Shown here: in pieces, positions 1 to 8,424 of the stretch
Layout: each line of letters opens with the position of its first letter
Numbering within the stretch: the stretch's first letter is position 1
Assembly: GCF_900289145.1 (NCBI RefSeq)
Contig: NZ_OKQO01000001.1
Coordinates: 496,001-560,000, forward strand
Source: Neobittarella massiliensis (ex Bilen et al. 2018)
GTDB lineage: Bacteria; Bacillota; Clostridia; Oscillospirales; Ruminococcaceae
Length of the DNA stretch: 64,000 bases
Direction of reading: 5' to 3'
The notes under the pieces: model-generated
The model's input: the letters and a program-made list of their open reading frames with translations, nothing else
The model's database searches: none
What the model was told of the DNA's origin: nothing
Made by a program: the position numbers and the translations under genes

Positions 1-148
1 GTATACATTTCGCCCATAAATACCTCGGGATGTGCAACAATAAGGAGAAGTTGTGTCGATATATGTCGAAATTATGAAAAGGGTGATAAAATGGAGAAAG
101 CTGGAAGTATGGCACCGATGACAGATCGGTGCAGTTTCGAGGTGGCGT

Positions 149-3100
149 ATGCGTATAAAGTGTCGGCCGATCGGTTTGTTTTTGGCATTTCTATTTTGCC
201 TGCAGTTAGCTTTTGGTTGCTGGCAGGTCTTTGCCCAGCCGGTGTCTGCTGCATCAACGCCTCAACCGGTAGAACTGCCCGGTGATGGCCCGGTTGTGGT
301 ACAGGCATCTCTCTCGCAGAGAGCCGCTGCCCCCGGTAAGGCGCCTATACAGATAGATGTGGCACTGGCCGACGGCACTGCGGCTGGCGCACAGATCGAT
401 TCGGTCGAGATACAGCTGGCGGCGCAGGGGAGCAGCAGCGGCCTGCAGTGGACGCGCCCCGATTTGAGCGATCCCCAAATATACGAACAGGAGGTGGCCT
501 CCAACAGCCATTTGCCGTCAGTATACGCCGATGAAGGAATGTTTATCGATGGTGGCGGTGGCGTGCCCGACCGCACCTTTGCCGGCTATTTTTCCTCGCC
601 GCTGCCCGGGGGACCGGTCGCGATCTGCGGCTTTACCTTAACAGCCAAGCTGGGTACACAAGATGTGCAGGAGAGCTATACGCTCACTGTGATGCTCGGC
701 GATACGAGCGGGGATACCTATACCTACCAAACAGTATTTTCTCTTTCGGCGCTGGTAAAAAAGCCGGTCATCCAGCTCAATAAAGCGGCGCCGACAGCAG
801 AGTATACCGGCAGTGTGACCGTAACTTTTGATAAGGGCAGCGGTGCCCTGAAAAAAGACGGCGGTGTACAGGCCGATATAGTCAGCGGCACAGTACTCGA
901 CCAACCGGGCAGCTATCAGCTCACCGTTACCGATGCGGCGCAAAACCAGGCGGTGGCTGTTTTCACTATACAGCAGACCGTACAGCTGCCCCGTGAGATC
1001 GCCATGCAGGCGCTGCCTCAAAAAACGGTGTATGCAGCAGGAGAACTGCTGGAGGTCGATGGCGGCAGCATCCTCTGTACCTACCCCGACGGCGACCAGC
1101 AGACGGTGCCGCTCGCTCTGGATATGTGCAGTCCCACTGGGCCGTTTGCGGCCAATACCACCCAACAGATCGCGGTCTACTATCAGGGTCAGTCCACGCA
1201 GTTTTCGGTGCAGGTAGGGGAGCGGACACTGACCGGAATCGAGATCGCGGAAGAACCCAAAACATCGTATATAGAAGGAGAGATATTCACAGCTGTTGGC
1301 GGCAAGCTTTTGTGCCGGTACAGCGACGGCAGTGCCCAGCAGCTGGATATCGATCCCGCCTGGTGCAGCGGCTATCGGGCCGATGTAATCGGCCCGGCGG
1401 CGATAACAGTGACGTATGGCGGCCACACGGTCAGCTACGATATCACCGTGCGGCAAAAACAGCTGCAAAAGCTGGCATTCTCTGCATTGCCGAGCAAACT
1501 GCAGTACACACAGGGCCAACCGCTTGACCTCACTGGTGGAGAGCTGCAGCTCACCTACGATAATGGGGAGACCGACCGGCTGCCGCTACTTTTTTCTTAC
1601 TGTATCGGTTATGATCCACAGCAGTTGGGCCAGCAACAGATCACTGTTACCTATGATGGCCGACAGCTTTCGTTTTCGGTGTTGGTGCTCGCTCCGCGAC
1701 CGACGGGGATCGAGTTGACTGCCCCTTACAAGAGCGATTATTTTCCCGGTCAGCCGCTCGACGTCACCGGCGGTAAAGTCACGCTGCTGTATCCCGATGG
1801 CAAAAGAGAAACAGTAGATCTGACTGCCGCTATGTGCACGGGCTTTACGAGCAGTCATCCGGGGACGTGCACGGTAACGGTACAGTGGGGCGGTCTGCAG
1901 ACCAGCTTTACTGTGCGGGTGAAGGTGGCAGCGGTGTTGGCGATCGCTGTACATTCCCCGCCGCAAAAGCAGACGTATATCCAGGGTCAGCCGCTTTTAC
2001 TATCTGGCGCCCAGCTTACCGTGTACTATGAAGGCGGTCGCAGTGAGCAGGTCCCCATCACTTCAGATATGGTCAGCGGCTATCGCCCCCAGCTGCTGGG
2101 CAGCCAAAAGCTCACTGTTTGCTTTGGCGGCAATAGTGCCAGCTTTTGGGTGCAGGTGCGCAGTCGAAGACCGGTCTCAGCCCACCTGGTGGCCGGCGCG
2201 CCGACAGTATTTTTGCAGGGGCAGGCTTTTACTGCTCCCAATGCCCGCATACAGGTGCAGTTTGACAGCGGTGATACCCAGGTCTATCCACTGACAGCAC
2301 TGGCAGTAGCAGGTTATCACAGCGACCTGCCCGGCCGGCAGACCATCACCGCCACTTACTCGGAAGGGGGAGGCAGCACCAGCGTCAGCTTTTTAGTAGA
2401 GGTGCTCTCGCGCAGCCGGGCGGACGAGCTCACCGGACTGCTAGAGGCACTGCCGCTGGGCCGGCTCACCCGCCGCGACACAGGGCGGGTAGAGCGGTTG
2501 CAATACCAATATGACGCGCTGACAGCACTAGAGCGCACCGCCGTTTACAATGCCGGCCGGTTGCCACTGGCCCAGCGCGAGCTGTATCTACTGGATTTTC
2601 CGGCTGTCCATCGCTACTGTCTGCAGGGAGAGGTGATCTTAGACCTAGCTGCCGGCGAGATGTCTGAAGGTGGAGATATTCAGATGCAGAGAATGGAGCT
2701 GGAAGATGTTCAGCTGACGCCCGCTGTAGGGTATCAGCAGATGATGGTATTGGGCTATCAGCTGAGCTATACCGGCGCTGCCGGGCAGAAAGACGCGACT
2801 TTGCCGCAACTGCAGGGGAGATTTTGGCTCTATGGCCTACAGGATGACGGCGGGCAGGTGCAGCTGTGGTATCGAGACACCGCAGAAAATTGTTGGCGGC
2901 AACTGCCCACAGCAGTAGATACAGAGGGCTATGCTGTAGCCTCGTTACCGGGTACCGGGCGCTATGCACTGCAGTTTACGACCCAAATACCGGCGCAGAC
3001 CTTGCGGTCCGATCAGTGGCGGCGCACCGACATTGCTTTTGCGCCCAAGACGCTGGAAAATGATGCAGACCTGGTGCTGGATGGCAGTACGGTCCCCGCT

Positions 3101-3190
3101 ACGGGCAGTGATAGCCTGCTGCTTTGGTGGTCGGTACTCTGTGTGGGCGCCGGTAGTGCAGCTCTGCTATGGGCCATGCGACACCCATGA
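149..3190 (+). CDS. Secreted, C-terminally membrane-anchored protein with six bacterial Ig-like (Big_3-type) repeats
   Basis: Seen: 1013 residues. A signal peptide (basic MRIKCR, then a hydrophobic stretch, likely cleavage near residue 35) is followed by an N-terminal region to about residue 200 that could be a cohesin-like beta domain, an Ig-like segment (about 203-275), and six repeats of about 79 residues starting near 280, 361, 440, 519, 598 and 676. Each repeat has Y-x-x-G-x-x-L/F-x-x-x-G-G, a Y-x-D-G turn and a closing T-V-x-Y/F-x-G strand. Residues about 990-1009 form a membrane helix with a short R-H-P tail. ATG 149 is chosen because it gives the signal peptide and follows GAGGTG; an ATG at 91 with a good AAGGGTG site is in another frame and ends at 285. 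Inferred: extracellular adhesion or wall scaffold. No enzymatic motif was recognised. A terminator follows at 3225. Confidence 0.8.
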   Translation: MRIKCRPIGLFLAFLFCLQLAFGCWQVFAQPVSAASTPQPVELPGDGPVVVQASLSQRAAAPGKAPIQIDVALADGTAAGAQIDSVEIQLAAQGSSSGLQWTRPDLSDPQIYEQEVASNSHLPSVYADEGMFIDGGGGVPDRTFAGYFSSPLPGGPVAICGFTLTAKLGTQDVQESYTLTVMLGDTSGDTYTYQTVFSLSALVKKPVIQLNKAAPTAEYTGSVTVTFDKGSGALKKDGGVQADIVSGTVLDQPGSYQLTVTDAAQNQAVAVFTIQQTVQLPREIAMQALPQKTVYAAGELLEVDGGSILCTYPDGDQQTVPLALDMCSPTGPFAANTTQQIAVYYQGQSTQFSVQVGERTLTGIEIAEEPKTSYIEGEIFTAVGGKLLCRYSDGSAQQLDIDPAWCSGYRADVIGPAAITVTYGGHTVSYDITVRQKQLQKLAFSALPSKLQYTQGQPLDLTGGELQLTYDNGETDRLPLLFSYCIGYDPQQLGQQQITVTYDGRQLSFSVLVLAPRPTGIELTAPYKSDYFPGQPLDVTGGKVTLLYPDGKRETVDLTAAMCTGFTSSHPGTCTVTVQWGGLQTSFTVRVKVAAVLAIAVHSPPQKQTYIQGQPLLLSGAQLTVYYEGGRSEQVPITSDMVSGYRPQLLGSQKLTVCFGGNSASFWVQVRSRRPVSAHLVAGAPTVFLQGQAFTAPNARIQVQFDSGDTQVYPLTALAVAGYHSDLPGRQTITATYSEGGGSTSVSFLVEVLSRSRADELTGLLEALPLGRLTRRDTGRVERLQYQYDALTALERTAVYNAGRLPLAQRELYLLDFPAVHRYCLQGEVILDLAAGEMSEGGDIQMQRMELEDVQLTPAVGYQQMMVLGYQLSYTGAAGQKDATLPQLQGRFWLYGLQDDGGQVQLWYRDTAENCWRQLPTAVDTEGYAVASLPGTGRYALQFTTQIPAQTLRSDQWRRTDIAFAPKTLENDADLVLDGSTVPATGSDSLLLWWSVLCVGAGSAALLWAMRHP

Positions 3191-3224
3191 AAGAGATAGG
3201 CGACGAGAGATAAGCGATTGCGAC

Positions 3225-3260
3225 AGGAGTTGTGGGGAACAGACCCACAACTCCTTTTTT
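3225..3260 (+). terminator. Rho-independent terminator after the Ig-repeat protein
   Basis: Seen: perfect 12-bp arms (3225-3236 and 3244-3255) around a short loop, with a run of T to 3260. It ends the transcript of the upstream surface-protein gene. Confidence 0.9.
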
Positions 3261-3280
3261 GTGCTGCAAAAAGAACTAGG

Positions 3281-3414
3281 TTGTACCCCGATACCTGCGG
3301 TACAATGTCCCATACAGCGTATATTGCTGTGCCGGAAGTGGAAAAAACAGGAAGTACATGCATATGGGACTAGCGGATAGCCCAAACTCCCTACCAGTGA
3401 GAGGAGGAGACGCA
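3281..3414 (+). promoter_or_regulatory. Structured leader and inverted repeat upstream of the 3D-domain gene
   Basis: Seen: a TTGTACC (3281-3287) / GGTACAA (3299-3305) inverted repeat suggests a DNA-binding site. Downstream, GTCCCATA (3307-3314) pairs perfectly with TATGGGAC (3363-3370) and encloses a small CAGC/GCTG hairpin (3315-3329). The ribosome site GAGAGGAGGAG then precedes ATG 3415. It does not match the riboswitch consensus motifs I know (c-di-AMP, c-di-GMP). A clear sigma-A promoter was not found. Confidence 0.4.
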
Positions 3415-3900
3415 ATGCGCTTTCGGCGCTTTTTTGCAGCGGCACTGCTGACGGTGGCGACCGCAGATATCGCTCTGCTGGGCAGCATGGCCGCCACCCA
3501 AAAGCCGCTGGTACAGCATCAAGTGGTGTACCAGCCGGTGGAGGTCAGTGCCCCGGTGGTGCTGCCCACCCAAAAGCCAGACCTGCCCTTTACCGCCCAG
3601 TATCAGGGCGAGTTTGAAGTGCTTGCCTACTGTACTGAGCAGTATCCGCATATCTGTGGTGGCAATCCCACCACTTACAGCGGCAACCCGGTGATGCCCG
3701 GCTTTACAGTGGCGGTAGACCCCAGCGTCATCCCACTGGGCAGTATGCTCTATATCGAGGGGATCGGGGTGCGCTTTGCCCACGATACCGGCTCGGCAAT
3801 CAACGGCAACCGCATCGATATGGCAGTGGCCCAGCATCAACAGGCGATCGATATGGGGGTGCGCCAGTGCCGGGTATGGGTGCTCAGCGCGCCCACATAG
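3415..3900 (+). CDS. Small exported 3D-domain (lytic transglycosylase-like) wall hydrolase
   Basis: Seen: 161 residues with an N-terminal hydrophobic signal/anchor (RFRRFFAAALLTVATA...) and a C-terminal 3D domain. The family's three aspartates are present: AVDPSVIPLGS, HDTGSAI and DMAVA. Known: 3D domains occur in RpfB/YabE/YuiC-type proteins and resemble the MltA catalytic core that cleaves peptidoglycan. Inferred: it is exported and trims peptidoglycan. An upstream in-frame ATG at 3358 was rejected because a very strong GAGAGGAGGAG sits just before ATG 3415. It is a single-gene unit between two terminators, with an unusually structured leader. Confidence 0.85.
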   Translation: MRFRRFFAAALLTVATADIALLGSMAATQKPLVQHQVVYQPVEVSAPVVLPTQKPDLPFTAQYQGEFEVLAYCTEQYPHICGGNPTTYSGNPVMPGFTVAVDPSVIPLGSMLYIEGIGVRFAHDTGSAINGNRIDMAVAQHQQAIDMGVRQCRVWVLSAPT

Positions 3901-3937
3901 CGGTTACCTTGCTGTCAACTGCTGCAGATCGCCACCT

Positions 3938-3978
3938 GCAAAAAGAGCTGTGCTACAGTATGTAGCACAGCCCTTTTT
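3938..3978. terminator. Bidirectional terminator between convergent genes
   Basis: Seen: an 11-bp perfect stem (3947-3957 / 3961-3971) with a 3-nt loop, A-rich upstream and T-rich downstream. It can serve the 3D-domain gene (+) and the CofE-like gene (-). Confidence 0.85.
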
Positions 3979-3997
3979 GTAAAGTGAGGAAGAAAAC

Positions 3998-5188
3998 CTA
4001 TTTGGTGTAGTTGTCAAAATAATTTTGTACCAGTACCACCGGGGTACCTTTGTCACCAGAGCCCGAGGTCAGGTCGCACAGCGAGCCGATCAGATCGGTC
4101 AGGCGGCGAGGAGTTGTGCCCTGGGCGGCCATATCGCCGACCATCTGCTCTTTTTTATGGCTGATACGCTCGCTCACCGCTTTTTTGAGTTCCTCGCCCG
4201 AGAGATCGGCAAAATCGTTGTCGGCCAGGTACTTCAGTTTCAGTTCGTTGGGGGTACCGACGAGACCGGCCGTGTGCGCGGGTGAGACCACCGGGTCGGC
4301 CAGCTCCCAAATGTTGCCCACCGGGTCTTTAAAAGCGCCGTCGCCGTAGACCATGACTTCAATTGATTTCCCGGTCTTCTCGCGTAGCAGCTCGGCTACC
4401 CGGTTGACAAATACATCACAGTTCTGCGGGAACAGCTTTACGGTATCTTCGGTCGATTTGTTCGAACCCAGCAGACCGTAGTTCTGATTAAAACCACTGC
4501 CGTTGTGTGGGGCCTTGAGGATATCGGTCAGGTCATATACCTTCTCGGCGCCGGACTGACGCAGCTTTTGACAGGTGCGCTGGCGGGTATGGATATCACA
4601 GGCCAGCACATTGCGGGTGTACTCTAAGATGGCGGCCGGGCGGTTGGCCAAAATGATCTGGCACTCGGCGCCGGCAGACTCTACCACATCGGTGTAGTAC
4701 TGGATGTAGTCGACCCCGGTAAAGGGGTGGATGATCGAGCCGAACAGCTCTTTAAACTGGGCGGCGGTGAGCACGTCATCCCAGGGGCTGATGCCTTTTT
4801 CATCCAGACTGTCTACATCGATGAGGTGGTTGCCGACCTCGTCGGAGGGGTAGCTCAGCTGGATGACGACCTTTTTAACGGCTTTGGCAATACCTTTTAA
4901 ACAGATGGCAAACCGGTTGCGGCTGAGGATGGGGAAGACCAGTCCCACACAGTCGGGACCAAATTTTTCGCGCACATCTGCGGCAATGTCATCCACAGTG
5001 GCGTAGTTGCCCTGGGTGCGCGCTACGACCGACTCGGTCACGGCCACCACATCGCGGTCCTGCAGAGAGAAATCCTCGCTCTGGGCGGCATCCAGCAGCG
5101 ACTGCACAACGATATCAGCCAGATCATCGCCTTCCTTGACGATGGGCAATTTGATCCCGCGGGAGATGGTTCCAACCAGTTTGCTCAT
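3998..5188 (-). CDS. CofE-like coenzyme F420-0:L-glutamate ligase family protein
   Basis: Seen: 396 residues. The N-terminal half resembles the CofE/F420-0:gamma-glutamyl ligase fold (V-x-T-I-S-R-G-I-K-L-P-I-V-K-E-G-D-D-L near the start, VVAVTESVVARTQGNY, FPILSRNRFA), and a further alpha/beta half contains VYGDGAFKDPVGNIWELADPVV. ATG is preceded by AAGGAG at good spacing. Known: COG1478-type proteins add glutamate to F420 in archaea and actinobacteria; Clostridia carry homologues although F420 is not established there. Inferred: an ATP-grasp-unrelated amide ligase of unknown physiological substrate. Nothing else for F420 synthesis was seen in the window. It is divergent from a LysR regulator, which may control it. 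Confidence 0.75.
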   Translation of the reverse strand: MSKLVGTISRGIKLPIVKEGDDLADIVVQSLLDAAQSEDFSLQDRDVVAVTESVVARTQGNYATVDDIAADVREKFGPDCVGLVFPILSRNRFAICLKGIAKAVKKVVIQLSYPSDEVGNHLIDVDSLDEKGISPWDDVLTAAQFKELFGSIIHPFTGVDYIQYYTDVVESAGAECQIILANRPAAILEYTRNVLACDIHTRQRTCQKLRQSGAEKVYDLTDILKAPHNGSGFNQNYGLLGSNKSTEDTVKLFPQNCDVFVNRVAELLREKTGKSIEVMVYGDGAFKDPVGNIWELADPVVSPAHTAGLVGTPNELKLKYLADNDFADLSGEELKKAVSERISHKKEQMVGDMAAQGTTPRRLTDLIGSLCDLTSGSGDKGTPVVLVQNYFDNYTK

Positions 5189-5283
5189 GTTCGTTAACTC
5201 CTTTTGTCCCGGGCGGTAGCCGCCCGGCGATCACGGTCTGCCATCACACTGGAAGGCAGGCCTTTACAGCCTGTTACCCGTAC

Positions 5284-5329
5284 AGTATACTATAGTTAGA
5301 TTTATAAGTAAAATAGATATTGCTAATAT
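5284..5329. promoter_or_regulatory. Divergent promoter region and possible LysR site
   Basis: Seen: on the minus strand, TTTACT (5312-5307), a 17-nt spacer and TATACT (5289-5284) form a plausible promoter for the CofE-like gene. A dyad of ATATT and AATAT with a 3-nt centre (5317-5329) lies just upstream of it, in a very AT-rich gap. Inferred: operator for the divergent LysR-type protein. Confidence 0.5.
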
Positions 5330-5362
5330 TTTATATAAGTGATACTAATGCAAGGAGAGCCT

Positions 5363-6262
5363 ATGGACGTCAAATTAGAACTGTACCGAACCTTTCGCGA
5401 AGTGGCTCGCCGGGGCAGCTTTTCCGCTGCTGCCGAGGCGCTGTTCATCTCTCAGTCGGCGGTGAGCCAGTCGATCAAAAACCTTGAGAGCCAACTGGGG
5501 GTAGCGCTGTTTGACCGCCGCGGCAAGCAGATCGCGCTCACGCCGGAGGGACGGCTGTTATACGGGTACATCGATGAGGGGCTTAAAAGTATCCGTCAGG
5601 GGGAGGAGCAGCTGGGCCAGTATGCCAAACTGGAAAAAGGAGAGCTGAAGATCGGGGTATCCGATACGATTTCCCGCTTCGTCATCTTAAACCAGCTCGA
5701 CAGCTTTCACCGCATCTACCCCTATATCCACCTCTCCATTATCAACGGCACCTCGATCGAAGCGGTACAAATGCTCAAGAGCCGCGACGTGGACATTGCC
5801 TTTGTCAACTCACCAGTTAAGGACGCTGCGCTGGAGGAACATCCCTTTTTTAAAGTGCATGACGTGTTCGTGGCCGGTGATGAGTACCGACACTTAGCTG
5901 GCAGACCGCTCACCGCCCGGCAGCTGGCAGACCTGCCGCTCATCTTGCTCGAGCGCAAATCTAACGCCCGCCGGCGCATCGACCGCTTATTTGCCCAGCA
6001 GGGTATTCAAATTGCGCCGGAGATAGAGCTGGGTTCTCACGACCTGCTGCTGGACTTGGCCCGTATCAACTTGGGAGTATCCTGTGTCATCGAGGAATTT
6101 GCCGCCCACTATTTAAAGTGGAACCTGGTATTTAAATTGCAGACCGAATTTGCCGTGCCCGCCCGGTGGGTCTCATGGTGCAAGCTGAAAAGCAGTGCGC
6201 TGTCGCCCAGCGGCCAGATATTTGCCGATCTGATCGGCACTGCCCCCACTGTATTGCAATAG
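5363..6262 (+). CDS. LysR-family transcriptional regulator
   Basis: Seen: 299 residues. The N-terminal winged helix-turn-helix (about residues 4-62: F-R-E-V-A-R-R-G-S-F-S-A-A-A-E-A-L-F-I-S-Q-S, then L-E-x-Q-L-G-V-A-L-F-D-R-R-G) is followed by a periplasmic-binding-like effector domain beginning ELKIGVSDTISRF. ATG 5363 has AAGGAGAG five bases upstream; a further upstream ATG (5339) has none. Known: LysR proteins usually act on the divergent promoter in response to a small metabolite. Inferred: it controls the CofE-like gene, possibly also adenine deaminase downstream, which however has its own promoter inside the end of this gene. Confidence 0.9.
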   Translation: MDVKLELYRTFREVARRGSFSAAAEALFISQSAVSQSIKNLESQLGVALFDRRGKQIALTPEGRLLYGYIDEGLKSIRQGEEQLGQYAKLEKGELKIGVSDTISRFVILNQLDSFHRIYPYIHLSIINGTSIEAVQMLKSRDVDIAFVNSPVKDAALEEHPFFKVHDVFVAGDEYRHLAGRPLTARQLADLPLILLERKSNARRRIDRLFAQQGIQIAPEIELGSHDLLLDLARINLGVSCVIEEFAAHYLKWNLVFKLQTEFAVPARWVSWCKLKSSALSPSGQIFADLIGTAPTVLQ

Positions 6263-6282
6263 CATCTGCCGGCCCTTATAAT
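6254..6282 (+). promoter_or_regulatory. Promoter for adenine deaminase
   Basis: Seen: TTGCAA (6254-6259), 17-nt spacer, TATAAT (6277-6282), overlapping the last codons of the LysR gene. No purine riboswitch follows in the short leader. Confidence 0.75.
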
Positions 6283-6337
6283 AGAGGGGTAGAGAAACCA
6301 CGCTCCGCCGCCCGGAAGGGCAGAAAGGGACCATTTT

Positions 6338-8053
6338 ATGAGAGTGGACAAACTGTTTGTAAACGGAAATTTTTATAACAGCTATTTTAAGAGGTTTTTT
6401 GCCGGCTATGCCGCAGTGCTGGATGGGCGCTTTTTACATGTGGGTGTAGGCGAAAAAGATGTAGAGCAATTCGAGGCTGATGAGAGAGTCGACCTGGGGG
6501 GACGCTACGTCATTCCCGGTCTGATCGATATCCATATGCATATCGAGAGCTCGATGTCGGCGCCCATGCCGTTTTGCGATTATCTGGTAAAGTATGGGGT
6601 GACCACCATCGTCAGTGAGCCCCATGAAATCGCCAACGCCTTTGGGATTGAGGGCATACAGGCGATGATCGATGCCTGCGATCCGCAGAAGATGGACGTG
6701 TATTACGGAATATCCAGCTCGGTACCCTCTACCAGCGAAGAACTCGAGACGACCGGCGGCATCATCGGTATGGATGAGTTAAAAGCGCTGATGGATGCGC
6801 CGGGTATCCTGTGTCTGGGGGAGGTGATGGACACCCGTGGAGTCTTAAACGACCCCGACAGCCGTCCCAATCAATTTGTGCGTTACCTGCGCCAACACAA
6901 ACCAGATATGCCGTTAGAGGGTCATTGTCCCCGTATCAAAGGTGTTGAACTGTCGCGCTATATCTATACCGGTATTGATTCAGACCACACCGAGCACGAT
7001 CTGGAAGAGGTGCAGCACCGCTATTTTAAAGGGATGTTCTTTGAGCTGCAAAATAAGATGCTCAAAAAAGAAGTGATCGATTTTATCTGTGAAAATCAGC
7101 TGTTCGAGCACACTGCTTTTGTCACCGACGACACGATGGCCGATGTGCTGGTGCATAAGGGCCACCTCAACACCGTGGCTGCCGGTGCGGTGGAGCTGGG
7201 TATGCGGGTGGAGGATGCTGTTTATTGTGCCACTTATACCGCCGCTCGCCGTATGCGCCTGTTCGACCGCGGCGCTATCGCACCGGGCCGTATCGCCGAT
7301 ATGGTGGTGATGGAGGACCTGCCGGGCTTTGTGGCCCACAGCACATATAAAAACGGCCGCTTGGTATACGACAGTCAGATAGGTATCGAGCCGGTGGGGC
7401 GGCCCGGCGCTTTCCCCAAAAAGTTTTATCATAGCGTGCAGGTCAAGCCGGTCGCCGCCGACACCTTTGTCCTAAAAGCCAGCGGCGACAGTGTCACCGT
7501 GCGGGCTATGCAGGTACACCCCGACCGCACTCAGACCAGCGAGCAGCACTTTACGCTGCCCGTAGCAGACGGGCAGGTCCAGTGGGAGAGCGGCCCTGCT
7601 GCCCTGACAGCTGTGTTTGAGCGCTACGGCAAAAATGGCGGGATAGGCTGGGGCTTTACCAGCGGCGGCACCATAAAGCGCGGCGCAGTGGCCACGACCT
7701 ATGCCCATGATCACCACAATCTGATGGTGGTGGGCCGCAGTGCCACCGATATGGCTCTGGCGGTCAATCAGCTCATCGAGATGCAGGGCGGTATGTGCGT
7801 GGTAGAAAACGGTAAGGTGCTGGCCACCATCCACCTGCCGGTAGCGGGGCTGCTCAGCGAGGAGCCCATGGAGGAGACCGGCCGTCAGTTGGCGGAGGTA
7901 CAGGACGCCATGCGCGCACTGGGGTATGAGCACTACGAGCCGGTGATGAGTTTTTGTACTACCAGTTTGCCGGTCAGCCCAGAGCTGAAGATCACCGATA
8001 AAGGTCTGGTAGAAGTGAAGACCGGCAAGCTGTTGAGCTGGCGAGTTGATTAG
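6338..8053 (+). CDS. ade: Adenine deaminase
   Basis: Seen: 571 residues, normal length for AdeC. The amidohydrolase metal site HMHIESSM follows V-I-P-G-L-I-D, then VSEPHEIANAFG, EGHCPRI, FVTDDTMADVL, and a C-terminal domain with TYAHDHHNLMVVG and the hydrophobic VAGLLS segment. Known: this enzyme hydrolyses adenine to hypoxanthine and ammonia in the cytoplasm using a dinuclear metal centre. It feeds purine salvage and nitrogen release. AAAGGGA precedes ATG 6338. It is a single-gene transcript with its own promoter and a perfect terminator. The nucleoside hydrolase and uracil phosphoribosyltransferase farther on (36-38 kb) belong to the same salvage theme. Confidence 0.95.
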   Translation: MRVDKLFVNGNFYNSYFKRFFAGYAAVLDGRFLHVGVGEKDVEQFEADERVDLGGRYVIPGLIDIHMHIESSMSAPMPFCDYLVKYGVTTIVSEPHEIANAFGIEGIQAMIDACDPQKMDVYYGISSSVPSTSEELETTGGIIGMDELKALMDAPGILCLGEVMDTRGVLNDPDSRPNQFVRYLRQHKPDMPLEGHCPRIKGVELSRYIYTGIDSDHTEHDLEEVQHRYFKGMFFELQNKMLKKEVIDFICENQLFEHTAFVTDDTMADVLVHKGHLNTVAAGAVELGMRVEDAVYCATYTAARRMRLFDRGAIAPGRIADMVVMEDLPGFVAHSTYKNGRLVYDSQIGIEPVGRPGAFPKKFYHSVQVKPVAADTFVLKASGDSVTVRAMQVHPDRTQTSEQHFTLPVADGQVQWESGPAALTAVFERYGKNGGIGWGFTSGGTIKRGAVATTYAHDHHNLMVVGRSATDMALAVNQLIEMQGGMCVVENGKVLATIHLPVAGLLSEEPMEETGRQLAEVQDAMRALGYEHYEPVMSFCTTSLPVSPELKITDKGLVEVKTGKLLSWRVD

Positions 8054-8190
8054 TAGTTCCGGCACAGTGGCCCCCAGTAATGTGTGCAGGTGCTGGTAGA
8101 GCGCCGTTAAGATGAAATCTTTTCCTACCGGGGGAGAATAGGTCCCGGCGGCCCGGCAGCCGTTGGCGGCGATCTGCATGAGTACCGTAA

Positions 8191-8233
8191 ATATAAAAAG
8201 GCAGAGCATCTAAAATGCTCTGCCTTTTTATAT
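8191..8233. terminator. Terminator after adenine deaminase
   Basis: Seen: perfect 19-bp inverted repeat (8191-8209 / 8215-8233) with a 5-nt loop, starting in A and ending in T, so able to stop transcription both ways. The stretch 8054-8190 before it holds no gene I can support. Confidence 0.9.
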
Positions 8234-8334
8234 ACAAATGTGCTTGTTCTGTGCTTGTTCGATATGCCCACTGCTGCCGTCAGCTGACAGAATATGAGTC
8301 ACAGAGAAGAGACGCCGGCTCGACTTGCTATCGA

Positions 8335-8363
8335 TTGTGTGATCAGGCAACTTGTGTTAGAAT
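8335..8363 (+). promoter_or_regulatory. Promoter for the GGDEF/EAL gene
   Basis: Seen: TTGTGT (8335-8340), 17-nt spacer, TAGAAT (8358-8363) preceded by an extended -10 TGT. Confidence 0.65.
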
Positions 8364-8424
8364 AGACACATGAATAACTGGGCAAAGGCAGCCGGCTTTT
8401 GCCGGGGAACGGCGGGCTGATGAA

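Noticed and set aside
91-285. Alternative ATG with a good ribosome site before the first gene
   Set aside because: Different frame, stops after 64 codons within the signal-peptide region; the 149 start gives a proper signal peptide.
6283-6337. Purine riboswitch ahead of adenine deaminase or guaA
   Set aside because: The conserved loops and three-way junction of the purine aptamer are absent in both leaders.
8054-8209. Minus-strand open frame after adenine deaminase with a plausible-looking peptide
   Set aside because: Starts inside the terminator stem, no ribosome site, and runs into the sense adenine deaminase gene.
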